This document shows, piece after piece, positions 15,301 to 24,630 of a stretch of 36,997 nt of DNA (position 1 is the stretch's first letter; the number at the start of each line of letters is the position of its first letter). The DNA is from JAGLQA01 sp023135565 (GTDB taxonomy: Bacteria > Acidobacteriota > Aminicenantia > UBA2199): positions 1 through 36,997 of the forward strand of contig DAOWCY010000054.1 of NCBI GenBank assembly GCA_030639305.1. The letters are read 5' to 3'. A program made the translations under genes and the position numbers. Below the pieces are notes generated by a model. That model had not been told where the DNA came from. It worked only from the letters and a program-made list of their open reading frames with translations, and searched no databases.

Positions 15301-16363
15301 GGTCGATTAAATTCTGTTTTAATGAAGAAAAGCTCTGAATCTCCACCAGCGGGTAATAATGATGGGGTTCGCCCACCACAGCTTCCCGATGGACTGCTTT
15401 CAAAACCTGGTTAAAGGAGGTATCCGACTGCCACTGAATACGTACCGGGATAGTATTGATAAACAAACCTACCATGGTTTCCACTCCCGGTATCTGCGCG
15501 GGACGACCGGAAACCACAGCCCCGAACAGGATATCCCGCCGGCGATTGTATCTGCCTAAAAGAATTCCCCAGATCGTCTGCACCAATCGATTCATGGTTA
15601 CATTGTTCCTGCCGGCCAGTTTATTCAGGGCGGCAGTATCTTCTCTGCTCATACGACAGATAACCGTCCCGGGATCATACCTGTCCCCCCTGAGCCCGGA
15701 GGCGTCTGGGTTGGGAATTACCGGGGCTTCATCATAACCTTCTAAGCTGTGTTGCCAATAATCTTTCGCTTTTTCCTTATCCTGTTTTTGCAGCCAGGCA
15801 ATATAGGTGGAATAAGGAGTAACCGCCCGCAAGCGCGGCTCCCGGTTCTGCCGGAAACTATTGTAAAATTCCCAGAAATCGGCTGTTAATATGCCGATGC
15901 ACCAACCATCCATAATGATATGATGGTAACTCCAAATAAATTCATAATCACCTTCCGCTACTTTTAAGATAGCAACCCTCATCAAGCCATCCTTTGTCAG
16001 GTCAAATAAATTGCCCCGGTCTTCTTTTTTGAATTCCCGTAAACGGGTTTCAGCATCAGAACCATTTTCAGCGGCTGTTTTTTCCGCGTCTTCATAGTAA
16101 AAAACAGCCTCTCTCTCTTTTAACACCACTTGCAGGGGGCGGTCCGCTCCTTCGATGGCAAATACAGTGCGTAATATGTCGTAACGTTCGAGCAGTTCAA
16201 CCAGGCTTTTTTTGACAATATCCACTTCCAATTTTCCCTTGAGCCTGTAGGACATCTGTTCAAAATAGGCATAGGAAGACGGGTCCCGCAGGGAATGAAA
16301 CAACATGCCTTCCTGCATGGGAGTGAGTGGATAAATATCTTTTATTCGTCCTTTAGTATCCAT
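12344..16363 (-). CDS. Terminal NRPS module C-A-PCP-TE
   Basis: 1339 residues. The C domain (1-450; HHIIMDG about 145) begins YPLTPMQEGMLFH, the style of condensation domains that accept a D-configured donor from an upstream E domain. The A domain (about 465-960) has all core motifs (YTSGSTGKPKG, NHYGPAEAH, YRTGDLASWRPDG, NGKVDYKSL). Aligned by eye to GrsA it gives the specificity line D-P-Q-F-Q-A-H-V-V-K, close to proline codes (DVQ..AHVVK) but with P and Q at two variable positions. The PCP serine is in GGNSI (about 1016). The thioesterase (about 1085-1339) has a candidate triad Cys1150 (SYCYGS in place of GxSxG), Asp1177 and His1317 (GNHDTM). AAGGAGA precedes the ATG. It adds the last residue and releases the chain by hydrolysis or cyclisation. 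Confidence 0.92.
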   Translation of the reverse strand: MDTKGRIKDIYPLTPMQEGMLFHSLRDPSSYAYFEQMSYRLKGKLEVDIVKKSLVELLERYDILRTVFAIEGADRPLQVVLKEREAVFYYEDAEKTAAENGSDAETRLREFKKEDRGNLFDLTKDGLMRVAILKVAEGDYEFIWSYHHIIMDGWCIGILTADFWEFYNSFRQNREPRLRAVTPYSTYIAWLQKQDKEKAKDYWQHSLEGYDEAPVIPNPDASGLRGDRYDPGTVICRMSREDTAALNKLAGRNNVTMNRLVQTIWGILLGRYNRRRDILFGAVVSGRPAQIPGVETMVGLFINTIPVRIQWQSDTSFNQVLKAVHREAVVGEPHHYYPLVEIQSFSSLKQNLIDHILVFENFPVEKEIDRAVDKKESGDAPGLQVSGFGIYEHTHYDFNIMVVPEGEMTLRFQYNGNVYAKKSIERIARHFVLLLEQVLADENIPVGQLDIVSTEEKQQLLEEFNGLKEEFPGDEATTIHSLFQEQVKKTPDSRALQFKKEQLNYNSLNSKANQLARVLRKKGVTRDSVVGLMVERSTELVLGLLAIFKAGGAYLPIDAEYPEERRKYMLEDSGVSLLLVNRDMSGNEFIPSSVEVLDIGDGSLYSSEAGDNLEYINQGSDLIYVIYTSGSTGKPKGIMLEHRNLVNLMRHHITHTNIDNSRILQFCTISFDPSFQEIFAALLTGGCIYVIDKDTRTDIPALFKLIKENEIKTVFLPMSFLKLIFSEEEYIALIPPCIRHIQTAGEQVVVSRRFREYLKENRIFLHNHYGPAEAHVVTTLQVDPAGEIPELPTIGAPVLNTRIYIVDQQDQLLPVGVPGELLIGGIQVGRGYLGREELTAERFIADPFAPGDRIYRTGDLASWRPDGNVEFLGRIDNQVKIRGFRVEPGEVEKLLLNHGDIKKTVVTSGEHENKDKYLCAYYTSEKTLNPGDLRDYLSVELPEYMIPGYFLQLLEMPLMPNGKVDYKSLPHPKGSDTGTPYEPPTNEIEKKIIETWVEVLELDAERIGINHDFFELGGNSINILKVVSRLKKAFKQDISMSNLFLYTKVRDLALNILQEETLGKLECIVKMNKGGNKKNIFIFHPLHGMIYQYKELAKLLENDFNVFGIQARGMTRRTKFPPTFDHLVADYFDQVREVQPEGPYILMSYCYGSMIAFETVKRMEDMGIPVQTLIMLDEASWLPDFVLRYYRVKGRLSHLTRKIKKLRHPFRGKDYINPAVKRFENLIKEYEEYRGDSGKAEVLPEEAVQLKTKAKINLKRMMNKYFRVHPLNMVAGFIDSDLVDIRAEERRDYNLAERFMKRYTFGKFKMLVSPGNHDTMLASPNVETLARLIKENVEM

Positions 16364-16489
16364 AGCTAATGTCTCCTTATTTTTTTGCTATTATTTAAAT
16401 ATTTTCTTTTGCTAAATCTTAAAAAACCACCGGAGGGCGGAAACTAAAAACAGCATCTTTTCCCAATTCTTTTTCTAATTATAGCTGGG

Positions 16490-19400
16490 TTATTTAATAT
16501 CCGCTACCAGGTTATCTAAGGCGGCCAGCGAATCGAAAGATAAGTTATCATAGGTCATATCGCTGGGGGTCAACTCTTTCTCCTCACGACCGGCACAATA
16601 AGAGATAATTCGCAGCAGTTCTTCTTTATAATTTTCCAGCAGTGTTTCGATAGTTTCTACCTTAAAATTTTTACTGTTATACCTGACCGACATACGCAGC
16701 CTCTTATTGGCAATCGAACCGGAAATATCCAGGTCAAACCTCCTCTCCAACATAGGAGACTGGTCTGCCCCGGGAGATTCCGCCGCCACCTGGAAATCCA
16801 TTTTCCGCACATCATCATCAAACTGTCCTAAATAATTGAAACTGACAGCCGGATTTAAACTAAAAGTGATTTCCTCTTTATTAGCCGCTGCAGTCAGATA
16901 TTTTAATATACCGTATCCTATGCCGTTATTGGGCACTCGGTGCAGGGTTTCCTTAACCTCTTTTATCCTCTGGCCGAGGGCATCGCCTGTTTCACCGGCT
17001 GTAGAAGAGACATCCAAAATCACCGGGAATTCGCCGGTAAACCAGCCGATCGTACGGCTAATATCTATATCTGTGGAAATGCTTTCACGGCCATGCCCTT
17101 CTAAGCCCACCAGCACCCGGGGACATCCGAAGCTGCTTCCGATTGCCGCACTTAGAGCAGTTAACAATATATCGTTGATCTCCGTACCGAAGGCCTGGTT
17201 AACCCGGGTCAACAACTTTTCCGTTTCCGCCTCTTCTAAAGCGAAAGATAAACCGGCTGTATCTTTTACATAATTATGAACATCCCCGTCAAAATCCCGC
17301 GGCAGCGGCGGAACTGTTATGCTTTCCAGTCCGGCCCAGTATTTTTTTTCTTCTTTTAAAAACTTTTCACTGTCCGCGTAACGTCTAATGGCTTCGGACC
17401 AATTTGTGAAGGAATCTGTTTTTAAAGGCAGTTCAAAGGATCCGGCATTGCCATGCTGCCCGTACTGCCGGAAAAGAGCAGTAATATCCTCGAACAAGAT
17501 ACGCCAGGACACCCCATCTACCACCAAATGATGAATGACAACCAATAGCCGGTCTCCGTCATCTAAGCGGAACAATCCTAATTTCATTAACGGTCCTTTT
17601 TGCAGGTCGATACTTGCCTGGATTTTACCGGCTTCCCGGGTGAGCAGTTCTTTGCCCTTTTCACTGCGGCGAAAATCGAAGACCTGCAGCGACAGCGGGG
17701 CGTCACCGTCCTCCCGGTTGAACTGGACAACGGTTCCGTCGCTATTTTTTGTAAAGATCATGCGCAGGGCGTCATGGTGCTGCTGGAGCTTGAGAAATAT
17801 GGCTTTCACTGCCTCTTCTTCTAAGTCCGCGGCGCTGTAAAACATCACTGCCTGGTTAAAATGATGGAAGTGGGGCTGATTTTCTTGCAAATGCTTTTTC
17901 TGGATAGGCGTTAAGAGCACCTCACCGGAAACCGGGGATTGATCCGCCACCCTGGAGGTTTTTTCCACATGAGGAGCTAACCCGGCAATAGTGGGATACT
18001 GGAAAATATCTCTCATGTCAACTTTATACCCGGCGCTGTTCATGCGCGCCGACACCTGGATGGCTTTTATAGAATCACCACCGGCCATAAAGAAATTTTC
18101 TTTGCTGCCGATTTTTTTAATTCCCAGGACGTTCTCCCATATCCCCACCAGCATCTCCTCGATCTCGCCGGTAGGGGCTGCATAATCCGCATCACTGCTT
18201 AGGCTGATACCTTCCGGCGCCGGTAAGGCTTTACGATCTATTTTCCCGTTTTCCGTTAATGAAAACTCGTCGAGGAGAACAAAATAAGATGGAATCATAT
18301 AATCAGGTAGTTCCCTGCCCAGATATTCACGAAGTTCGGAAACCGAAATCCCGGGGACGTTCTCATCCGGCAGTGCTCCCGTTTCTTTAGGTTCCGGGCT
18401 TAGGTCTCCCTGGTCTACCTCTTTCGCTGTGTTCTCCGCCGTTAAATATGCGGTCAAGTACTTATCTCCCCTGTCTCCCGCCCTGGCCAGTACCACTGCT
18501 TCTTTTATTTGTTCGTGTTTTCGTAACTTGATCTCTATTTCGCCTAACTCTATGCGGAATCCCCTTATTTTCACCTGGTAGTCTACCCGGCCGGAGAAAT
18601 CTATATTGCCGTCGGGCAGCCAGCGAGCTAAATCGCCGGTACGGTAAAGAGTAATCGGTGAAGAGTGGCCGGTGAAATTGCCGGTAAAGGACTTAAAAGA
18701 CCTTTCAATAAACTTCTCCGCCGTCAATTCCGGACTGTTCAAATAACCTCGCGACACACCGTCTCCACCTACAAGCAGTTCCCCGAATACGCCGATGGGC
18801 TGCGGCCGGTCATATTTATCTACGATGAAAGCGGTAGAATTACTAATAGGTTTCCCGATAGGAATATTCTCGCGGTACTCTCCGTCGATCAAAAATGTAG
18901 TTGAAAAAGTGGTATTCTCCGTGGGGCCATACCCGTTTATTATTTTTAAGTTCCCATATTTGTTTCTTACCTTCTCGATATGCCGCGGCGATAAAACATC
19001 GCCCCCTACCAGGAGATATTCAAGGGTAGAGAATATCCGGTAATCCTGGTCGGTCAATTGATTAAAAAGCGGCGCAGTAAGCCATAAGGTGGTAATTTTG
19101 TTCTCTTTTATGGTCGATTTTAAACGGCCGGCGTCCAATATAACTTCATTCTCTACTAAGTACAATTGCCCACCATTAAGCAAAGCGCCCCATATCTCGA
19201 AGGTGGTGGCGTCAAAGACAGGAGCCCCGGTTTGCAATATCCTGGTTTTTGTAGACAACTCGATATAATCGGGGTTCATAATTAGGCGGGTGACGTTCCG
19301 ATGTTCCACCAGCACTCCTTTCGACTTACCTGTAGAACCGGAAGTATACATTGCATAAATTAGGTCTCCCGGTTTACCGGCATTCTCCAGTTTTTCACAA

Positions 19401-22400
19401 TCACCCCGGTATAAGGAGTTATCGTCTAATTCCATACACTCTCCATTAAAAATCGCTTTCTCCTTTAAACTTTCTTGAGTTAAAAGGATACCTGGGTCGG
19501 CGTCATCCAGCATATCCTTTATCCTTTTCGGTGGATACTGGGGATCAACCGGCAAAAATGCGCCTCCTGCTTTCAGGATACCCAATATGCCCAATACCAT
19601 TTCTATAGACCGTTTTACCATTATAGATACCAGGGTGCCGGTTTTTACCCCCTTCTCTCTCAGCAAACGGCCCAACCGGTTCGATCTTTCATGCAATTCA
19701 CGGTAGGTGAAAGCCCCGCGGGAGAGGACATCCCCTGCTTTTAAAACATCCGCTGCGACGCTCCCGCCACGATCCTGGATTTGCACCACCGCAACATTGT
19801 CAGGCGTCCTTTCTACCTGCTCCTCGAACAATTCTCGAACGGTTTTTTCCCTGGGATAATCCACCGCCGTGTCGTTAAATTCATACAACACCTTTTGCTT
19901 CTCATCATCCGGTAAGATTTCAAGGCGGCCGATTTCTTGTTCCCTATCTTTTAAGATAGAAGAAATAACCATTTTAAAATAGGATATAAAACGCTTGACC
20001 GCTGCCTCCTTAAAGAGGTCGGTGCGGTATTCGAGAGAGAAAAAAATCTTCCGCGCGGTTTCGAAGGCGCTGAAAGTGAGATCGAATTTTGCTGTATCCA
20101 CTTCGAGCTTATAAGAGGTCTGCTGCGATACTAAAGCTCCGTCCGCCGCCACCTGCCGGGAGGTGATGGGGTCTAAATTAGCCAGGGTAAACATCACGTC
20201 GAACAAGGGATTGCGACTGGTATCCCGCCTGGGAACCACAGCTTCGACTAAGTCTTCAAAAAGATAATCCTGGTTTTCAAAGGCTTTGATAGTGCGTGTT
20301 TTCACTTCTTGCAAAAAGACGCTGAAACTCTTTTTTCCCTGGGGATTGTTTTTCAAAGCCAGAGTGTTGACGAACATGCCCATAATAGGCTCTAAGTCCG
20401 CATGACCGCGCCCGGCTGTAGGTGTGCCGATGACGATGGTTTCCTGGCTGCTCAACCGGCTGAAAAACACATTTGCCGCCGCTAACAATACCATGTACAG
20501 CGTGGCATTATAATCGCCGGCCAGTTTTTTTAATCCCTGCACATCTGCTCCACTTATTTCGAAGTTTAAAGTGCTGCCGGCAAAGCCCTGGACAGCGGGC
20601 CTGGGAAAATCGGTAGGCAAGTTCAAAACCGGGATTTCCCCGGAAAACTCCTCTTTCCAAAAGGCTGCTTGGCGCAGCATATCGTCGTTTTCCCGCTGCC
20701 GGTTCTGCCACTGTGAAAAATCTCTGTACTGCAACTGCAGCGGAGATAGCGTCTCACCTGCATAAAGCCGGGCAAAATCCCTTTCCAGCACCTGCTGCGA
20801 TGCGCCGTCGGATATGATGTGATGCATATCCACTATTAAAAGATGTGAAATTGCAGTGGCGGTTTCTGCCTTTATTTTTATTAATCCTACCCGGAAAAGA
20901 GGCGCGCCGGAGAGGTCGAATGGACGGATGAAACGTTCAAAAATAGTGGCCGCGGTTTGTTTTCCCTGTATAATTTGCGATTCGTGATTTTTTCCACCGG
21001 CCTCGATTAGCTCATGGCATTCGATTGCAAATTCCACATCTTCAGGCTCGTGTATTTCCTGGGCCGGTTCTTCATTTATTAAGTGAAAAGAGGTACGCAA
21101 ACTCTCATGCCTGCGGATTAATTTACGGAAAGTGGCTGCCAGTTTTTCGCTATCTATTTCATCTTTAAGTTTGACCACCTGCTGCATATTGTAAACCGTG
21201 CTGTCCGGTTCCATTTGCTGGAGGAGATACAGTCGTTCCTGGGCGGAGGAAGTCTTATAATAATCCAGCTTTTCCGCCTTTTCGATGGACAAAAATCGCT
21301 CTTTTGTTTTCGTTTTTATGTACTCCGCCAGTTCCCTGATAGTGGGAAAAACAAAGATGTCGGAAACTTCTATTTTAACTTCCAACTCTTTGTGCATACG
21401 GTTTACCAGGGTGATGGCACTTAAGGAATGGCCGCCTAATTCAAAAAATCCCGCGTCGATACTGATTTTCTCGTACTCCAGGTTCAACACCTGCGAGTAG
21501 GTTAGCGCCAGTTTAGTTTCAATTTCACCGGTGGGCGCTGTGTATTCCCCGGCAGCAGGAATGCCTGGACGCGGTAATGCCCTGCGGTCGATTTTCCCAT
21601 TGGCAGTAAGGGGGATTTCTTCTATGGAAACAAAATAGGCGGGGATCATATAATCGGGCAGCGTTTTTGATAAATAGCGCCGTAGTTCCGGGGAACCGGG
21701 AATATTTTTACCGGCACTGCTTACGATATAGGCGCATAAGGCATTGTTCCCGGTTTCATTTTCTACTGCCAGGGTCACGGCACTCTTTATGCTTTCATGT
21801 TTTAACAAACTGTTTTCTATTTCCTGCAGTTCGATCCTGAATCCCCTGATTTTAACTTGCGTGTCGATGCGCCCCCAAAATTTCACATTGCCGTCAGGCA
21901 GCCAACAGGCTAAATCCCCGGTTTTGTATAATTTCCCGGGAATATTTGAACTAACGGACTTATAAGACCTATTCAAGCGATGGAGATCGCTGCGGGACAC
22001 GAACTTCCCTGCTGTTAAGCCGGGGCTATTTAAATAGCCCCTGGCAACACCGACACCGGCGATAACCAGTTCACCGGGAATTCCCGGCGGGAGGGGATTG
22101 CCCGAATTATCGAGAATATATAACTGCATATTGGAATTCGGTTTACCGATGACGGAGGTGCTGCCGCTTACCATATAATCCCGGTAAAAGGTAGCCCCGA
22201 TAGAGGTTTCAGTGGGGCCGAATTCGTTATAAACCATTAGTTGGGGATATTTGCCTTTGCTTTTATTTATCAGGTTTTCATTCGCTTCTTCCCCGGCCAG
22301 GGTTACCCACTTAAGACTGTTCAGGTCGCTGCCGGCATCGCTTTCCAGCAGTGCATCATACATTGCGGGGACCATGGCTGTGTCGGTTATACCCGCAGTT

Positions 22401-24619
22401 TTTATTACATTTTTAATATAGAAGAAATCGGTTTCCTTTGCGTCGGGAACCAATACGAGAGTCCCGGCGGATAACAAAGAAGAATAAAAGCTGCTGCCGA
22501 AACCGTCAAAAGTATATGAAAAGGATTGCAAAGTAATATTACTGCCGTCGAATTTATATTCATTTATCCGCCAGCATATAAAATTAACCACTCCTTTGTG
22601 TTCCAGCGTCACTCCTTTGGGACGTCCGGTAGTACCGGAGGTGTAGATAACGTAAGCAAGGTTCTCAGGGTTTCCACGGTATGCCGGGGGCGAGGCTGCC
22701 CTGGAGGAACCTCTTACATTTGTCTTAAGTTTAGCTTCACCCTTATCCTTAGTCTTATCCTTAGTTTTAAACTCATCTTTAACCTGGGCTTCTATAAATA
22801 CTGTTTCAACCCCTAAATTGCTCCACTCCTCGACATCTTTCACTAAACCGCGAGTGGTAAGCAGTATCTTTACGGCACTGTCCGCCAGGATATATTCTTT
22901 CCTCTCCCGGGGATATGCAGGGCCCATAGGCAAATAAGCGCCCCCGGATTTCAAAATACCCAGGATACCTACAGCCATCTCCAGGGATTTTTCTATCATT
23001 AAAGCTACTATGTTATCGGGCTGTACGCCTTTTTCGATTAACAGGGAAGCCAGGATACCGGCCTCTTCGTCCAAATCGCCATAGCTGAGAGATGTACGCA
23101 TCCCATCCGGCCCGGACTGCCCGGACGATTCTCCGGTCGATGCTAAATGAACGGCGATATTGTCCGGGGTTCTTTCCACTTGCTCCTCGAACAAGCGGTG
23201 CAGCGTTTTATCTCCGGGATAGCCGGCGGCTGTGTCGTTAAAATCGAACAACACTTGTTTTCTCTCTTCATCAGATAATAAAACTATATCTTCTATATTG
23301 ATTTCTTCATTTTCCGCGACCTGGACGAGCGCACGCTTAAAATAAACAGAAACCCTCTCTAATAACTCTTTTTCGTATACATAACCGTTATAATCGAAAA
23401 CTATCGACAACCGCTCCCCGGCATTCACCACTACTAAAAAATCATAATTGGTCTGTTCAAAGGACTCCACATTGGATGCCCTTAATCTCAGTCCTTCCTG
23501 CTCCTCTCCATTCCCGGGGGCAGCGCCTTCTATCCGGTCGGCAACCGGGTAGTTCTGGAATACGATAATATGTTCCAGTAAATTTTGTTTTAATTCACTC
23601 AGAGCCTGGATATCGGCTAATGCATAATAATGGTGCGGCTCGCTCTCTACAGCTTCTTTTTGCACTTCCTGTAAAAGCGCGCTGAACTTCTTCTCTTCGT
23701 CGATACGAATACGCACCGGGACGGTATTGATAAATAATCCCACCATCATGTCTACATTATCTATCTCCGGGGGCCGGCCTGAAACCACAGACCCGAAAAC
23801 CACATCCAGGGTGCGGTTGTATTTGCTCAAAATAAAAGCCCAGGCCGTTTGAATAATCGTGTTCAGGGTGACCTGGTTCTTTGCGGCCAGCCGGTGCAAA
23901 AGTTCGCTCTCCTCCTTGGTCAACTTTAAGGTCACTTTTTCATTCTTAAAACCCTCTGCCGCGCTCCCGGCTCCTCTTTTGCCGGGTACGCCGGCAGCCG
24001 ATTCATAACCGGATAAATAATCCGCCCAGTAGTTTTTCGACTTTTCCTTATCCTGGTTTTCCAACCATTTTATGTAGTTTCGATAGGGGGCCACAGGCGG
24101 TAATCTATCAGGTCTATTTCCCAGGCAGGCGGAATAAATCTCAAAAAATTCAGAGATTAATATTCCCATGCACCAACCATCCATTAATATGTGGTGGTGA
24201 CTCCAGATGAATTCATACTCCCGGGCCCCGGTCTTAACGATGCCCACCCGCATTAACACATCTTTGCTTAAATCAAAGGAATTTCTCTTATCCTGCTCTT
24301 TGAAATCTCTTAAATATTTTTCCCTATCCGCTGCCGTCGCTATGTCTTCATATAAAAAATCGATTTCCCGCTCTTTTAATACCACTTGAAGAACTTTATC
24401 GGCCTTTTTCCGTACAAAAACCGTCCTCAAGATATCGTAACGTTTGAACAATTCATTCAAACTTCTCTTAACAAAGTCCATATCCAGGTCTCCATGGAGA
24501 TGATAGGAGATTTGCTCGAAATAAGCAAAAGATGATTTGTCATAGAGGGCATGAAAAAACATGCCCTCCTGCATTGGCGATAAAGTGTAAATGTTCTCGA
24601 TATTTTCTTTTCTAAGCAT
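16490..24619 (-). CDS. Two-module NRPS C-A-PCP-C-A-PCP-E
   Basis: 2709 residues. C1 (1-450; HHILMDG about 141) has the MQEGMFFH start typical after an E domain. A1 (about 460-1000) reads by eye D-G-S-A-T-A-E-I-G-K, a line I cannot assign. PCP1 has GGHSL (about 1060). C2 (about 1115-1560; HHIISDG about 1263) looks like an L-donor type. A2 (about 1580-2110) reads D-A-F-W-L-G-G-T-F-K, a classical valine code. PCP2 has GGDSI (about 2179), as usual before epimerisation. The E domain (about 2225-2660) has HHLVVDG (about 2361). The acidic tail LTPSDMTYDNLSFDSL resembles a COM donor helix, pairing with the N-terminus of the next synthetase. AAGGAGA precedes the ATG, and the upstream NRPS ends 11 bp away, implying coupling. 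It adds an unassigned residue, then D-Val. The A1 linker carries a Lys/Asp-rich repeat between A2 and A3. Confidence 0.93.
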   Translation of the reverse strand: MLRKENIENIYTLSPMQEGMFFHALYDKSSFAYFEQISYHLHGDLDMDFVKRSLNELFKRYDILRTVFVRKKADKVLQVVLKEREIDFLYEDIATAADREKYLRDFKEQDKRNSFDLSKDVLMRVGIVKTGAREYEFIWSHHHILMDGWCMGILISEFFEIYSACLGNRPDRLPPVAPYRNYIKWLENQDKEKSKNYWADYLSGYESAAGVPGKRGAGSAAEGFKNEKVTLKLTKEESELLHRLAAKNQVTLNTIIQTAWAFILSKYNRTLDVVFGSVVSGRPPEIDNVDMMVGLFINTVPVRIRIDEEKKFSALLQEVQKEAVESEPHHYYALADIQALSELKQNLLEHIIVFQNYPVADRIEGAAPGNGEEQEGLRLRASNVESFEQTNYDFLVVVNAGERLSIVFDYNGYVYEKELLERVSVYFKRALVQVAENEEINIEDIVLLSDEERKQVLFDFNDTAAGYPGDKTLHRLFEEQVERTPDNIAVHLASTGESSGQSGPDGMRTSLSYGDLDEEAGILASLLIEKGVQPDNIVALMIEKSLEMAVGILGILKSGGAYLPMGPAYPRERKEYILADSAVKILLTTRGLVKDVEEWSNLGVETVFIEAQVKDEFKTKDKTKDKGEAKLKTNVRGSSRAASPPAYRGNPENLAYVIYTSGTTGRPKGVTLEHKGVVNFICWRINEYKFDGSNITLQSFSYTFDGFGSSFYSSLLSAGTLVLVPDAKETDFFYIKNVIKTAGITDTAMVPAMYDALLESDAGSDLNSLKWVTLAGEEANENLINKSKGKYPQLMVYNEFGPTETSIGATFYRDYMVSGSTSVIGKPNSNMQLYILDNSGNPLPPGIPGELVIAGVGVARGYLNSPGLTAGKFVSRSDLHRLNRSYKSVSSNIPGKLYKTGDLACWLPDGNVKFWGRIDTQVKIRGFRIELQEIENSLLKHESIKSAVTLAVENETGNNALCAYIVSSAGKNIPGSPELRRYLSKTLPDYMIPAYFVSIEEIPLTANGKIDRRALPRPGIPAAGEYTAPTGEIETKLALTYSQVLNLEYEKISIDAGFFELGGHSLSAITLVNRMHKELEVKIEVSDIFVFPTIRELAEYIKTKTKERFLSIEKAEKLDYYKTSSAQERLYLLQQMEPDSTVYNMQQVVKLKDEIDSEKLAATFRKLIRRHESLRTSFHLINEEPAQEIHEPEDVEFAIECHELIEAGGKNHESQIIQGKQTAATIFERFIRPFDLSGAPLFRVGLIKIKAETATAISHLLIVDMHHIISDGASQQVLERDFARLYAGETLSPLQLQYRDFSQWQNRQRENDDMLRQAAFWKEEFSGEIPVLNLPTDFPRPAVQGFAGSTLNFEISGADVQGLKKLAGDYNATLYMVLLAAANVFFSRLSSQETIVIGTPTAGRGHADLEPIMGMFVNTLALKNNPQGKKSFSVFLQEVKTRTIKAFENQDYLFEDLVEAVVPRRDTSRNPLFDVMFTLANLDPITSRQVAADGALVSQQTSYKLEVDTAKFDLTFSAFETARKIFFSLEYRTDLFKEAAVKRFISYFKMVISSILKDREQEIGRLEILPDDEKQKVLYEFNDTAVDYPREKTVRELFEEQVERTPDNVAVVQIQDRGGSVAADVLKAGDVLSRGAFTYRELHERSNRLGRLLREKGVKTGTLVSIMVKRSIEMVLGILGILKAGGAFLPVDPQYPPKRIKDMLDDADPGILLTQESLKEKAIFNGECMELDDNSLYRGDCEKLENAGKPGDLIYAMYTSGSTGKSKGVLVEHRNVTRLIMNPDYIELSTKTRILQTGAPVFDATTFEIWGALLNGGQLYLVENEVILDAGRLKSTIKENKITTLWLTAPLFNQLTDQDYRIFSTLEYLLVGGDVLSPRHIEKVRNKYGNLKIINGYGPTENTTFSTTFLIDGEYRENIPIGKPISNSTAFIVDKYDRPQPIGVFGELLVGGDGVSRGYLNSPELTAEKFIERSFKSFTGNFTGHSSPITLYRTGDLARWLPDGNIDFSGRVDYQVKIRGFRIELGEIEIKLRKHEQIKEAVVLARAGDRGDKYLTAYLTAENTAKEVDQGDLSPEPKETGALPDENVPGISVSELREYLGRELPDYMIPSYFVLLDEFSLTENGKIDRKALPAPEGISLSSDADYAAPTGEIEEMLVGIWENVLGIKKIGSKENFFMAGGDSIKAIQVSARMNSAGYKVDMRDIFQYPTIAGLAPHVEKTSRVADQSPVSGEVLLTPIQKKHLQENQPHFHHFNQAVMFYSAADLEEEAVKAIFLKLQQHHDALRMIFTKNSDGTVVQFNREDGDAPLSLQVFDFRRSEKGKELLTREAGKIQASIDLQKGPLMKLGLFRLDDGDRLLVVIHHLVVDGVSWRILFEDITALFRQYGQHGNAGSFELPLKTDSFTNWSEAIRRYADSEKFLKEEKKYWAGLESITVPPLPRDFDGDVHNYVKDTAGLSFALEEAETEKLLTRVNQAFGTEINDILLTALSAAIGSSFGCPRVLVGLEGHGRESISTDIDISRTIGWFTGEFPVILDVSSTAGETGDALGQRIKEVKETLHRVPNNGIGYGILKYLTAAANKEEITFSLNPAVSFNYLGQFDDDVRKMDFQVAAESPGADQSPMLERRFDLDISGSIANKRLRMSVRYNSKNFKVETIETLLENYKEELLRIISYCAGREEKELTPSDMTYDNLSFDSLAALDNLVADIK
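22742..22765 (-). repeat. Tandem 12-bp repeat in the A1 linker
   Basis: CTTATCCTTAGT occurs twice head to tail, encoding a Lys/Asp/Thr-rich stretch (KTKDKTKDKG) between core motifs A2 and A3 of the first A domain. The surrounding linker is also low-complexity, so this looks like local slippage expansion in a tolerant surface loop. Confidence 0.7.
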
Positions 24620-24630
24620 ACAGCGTCTCC

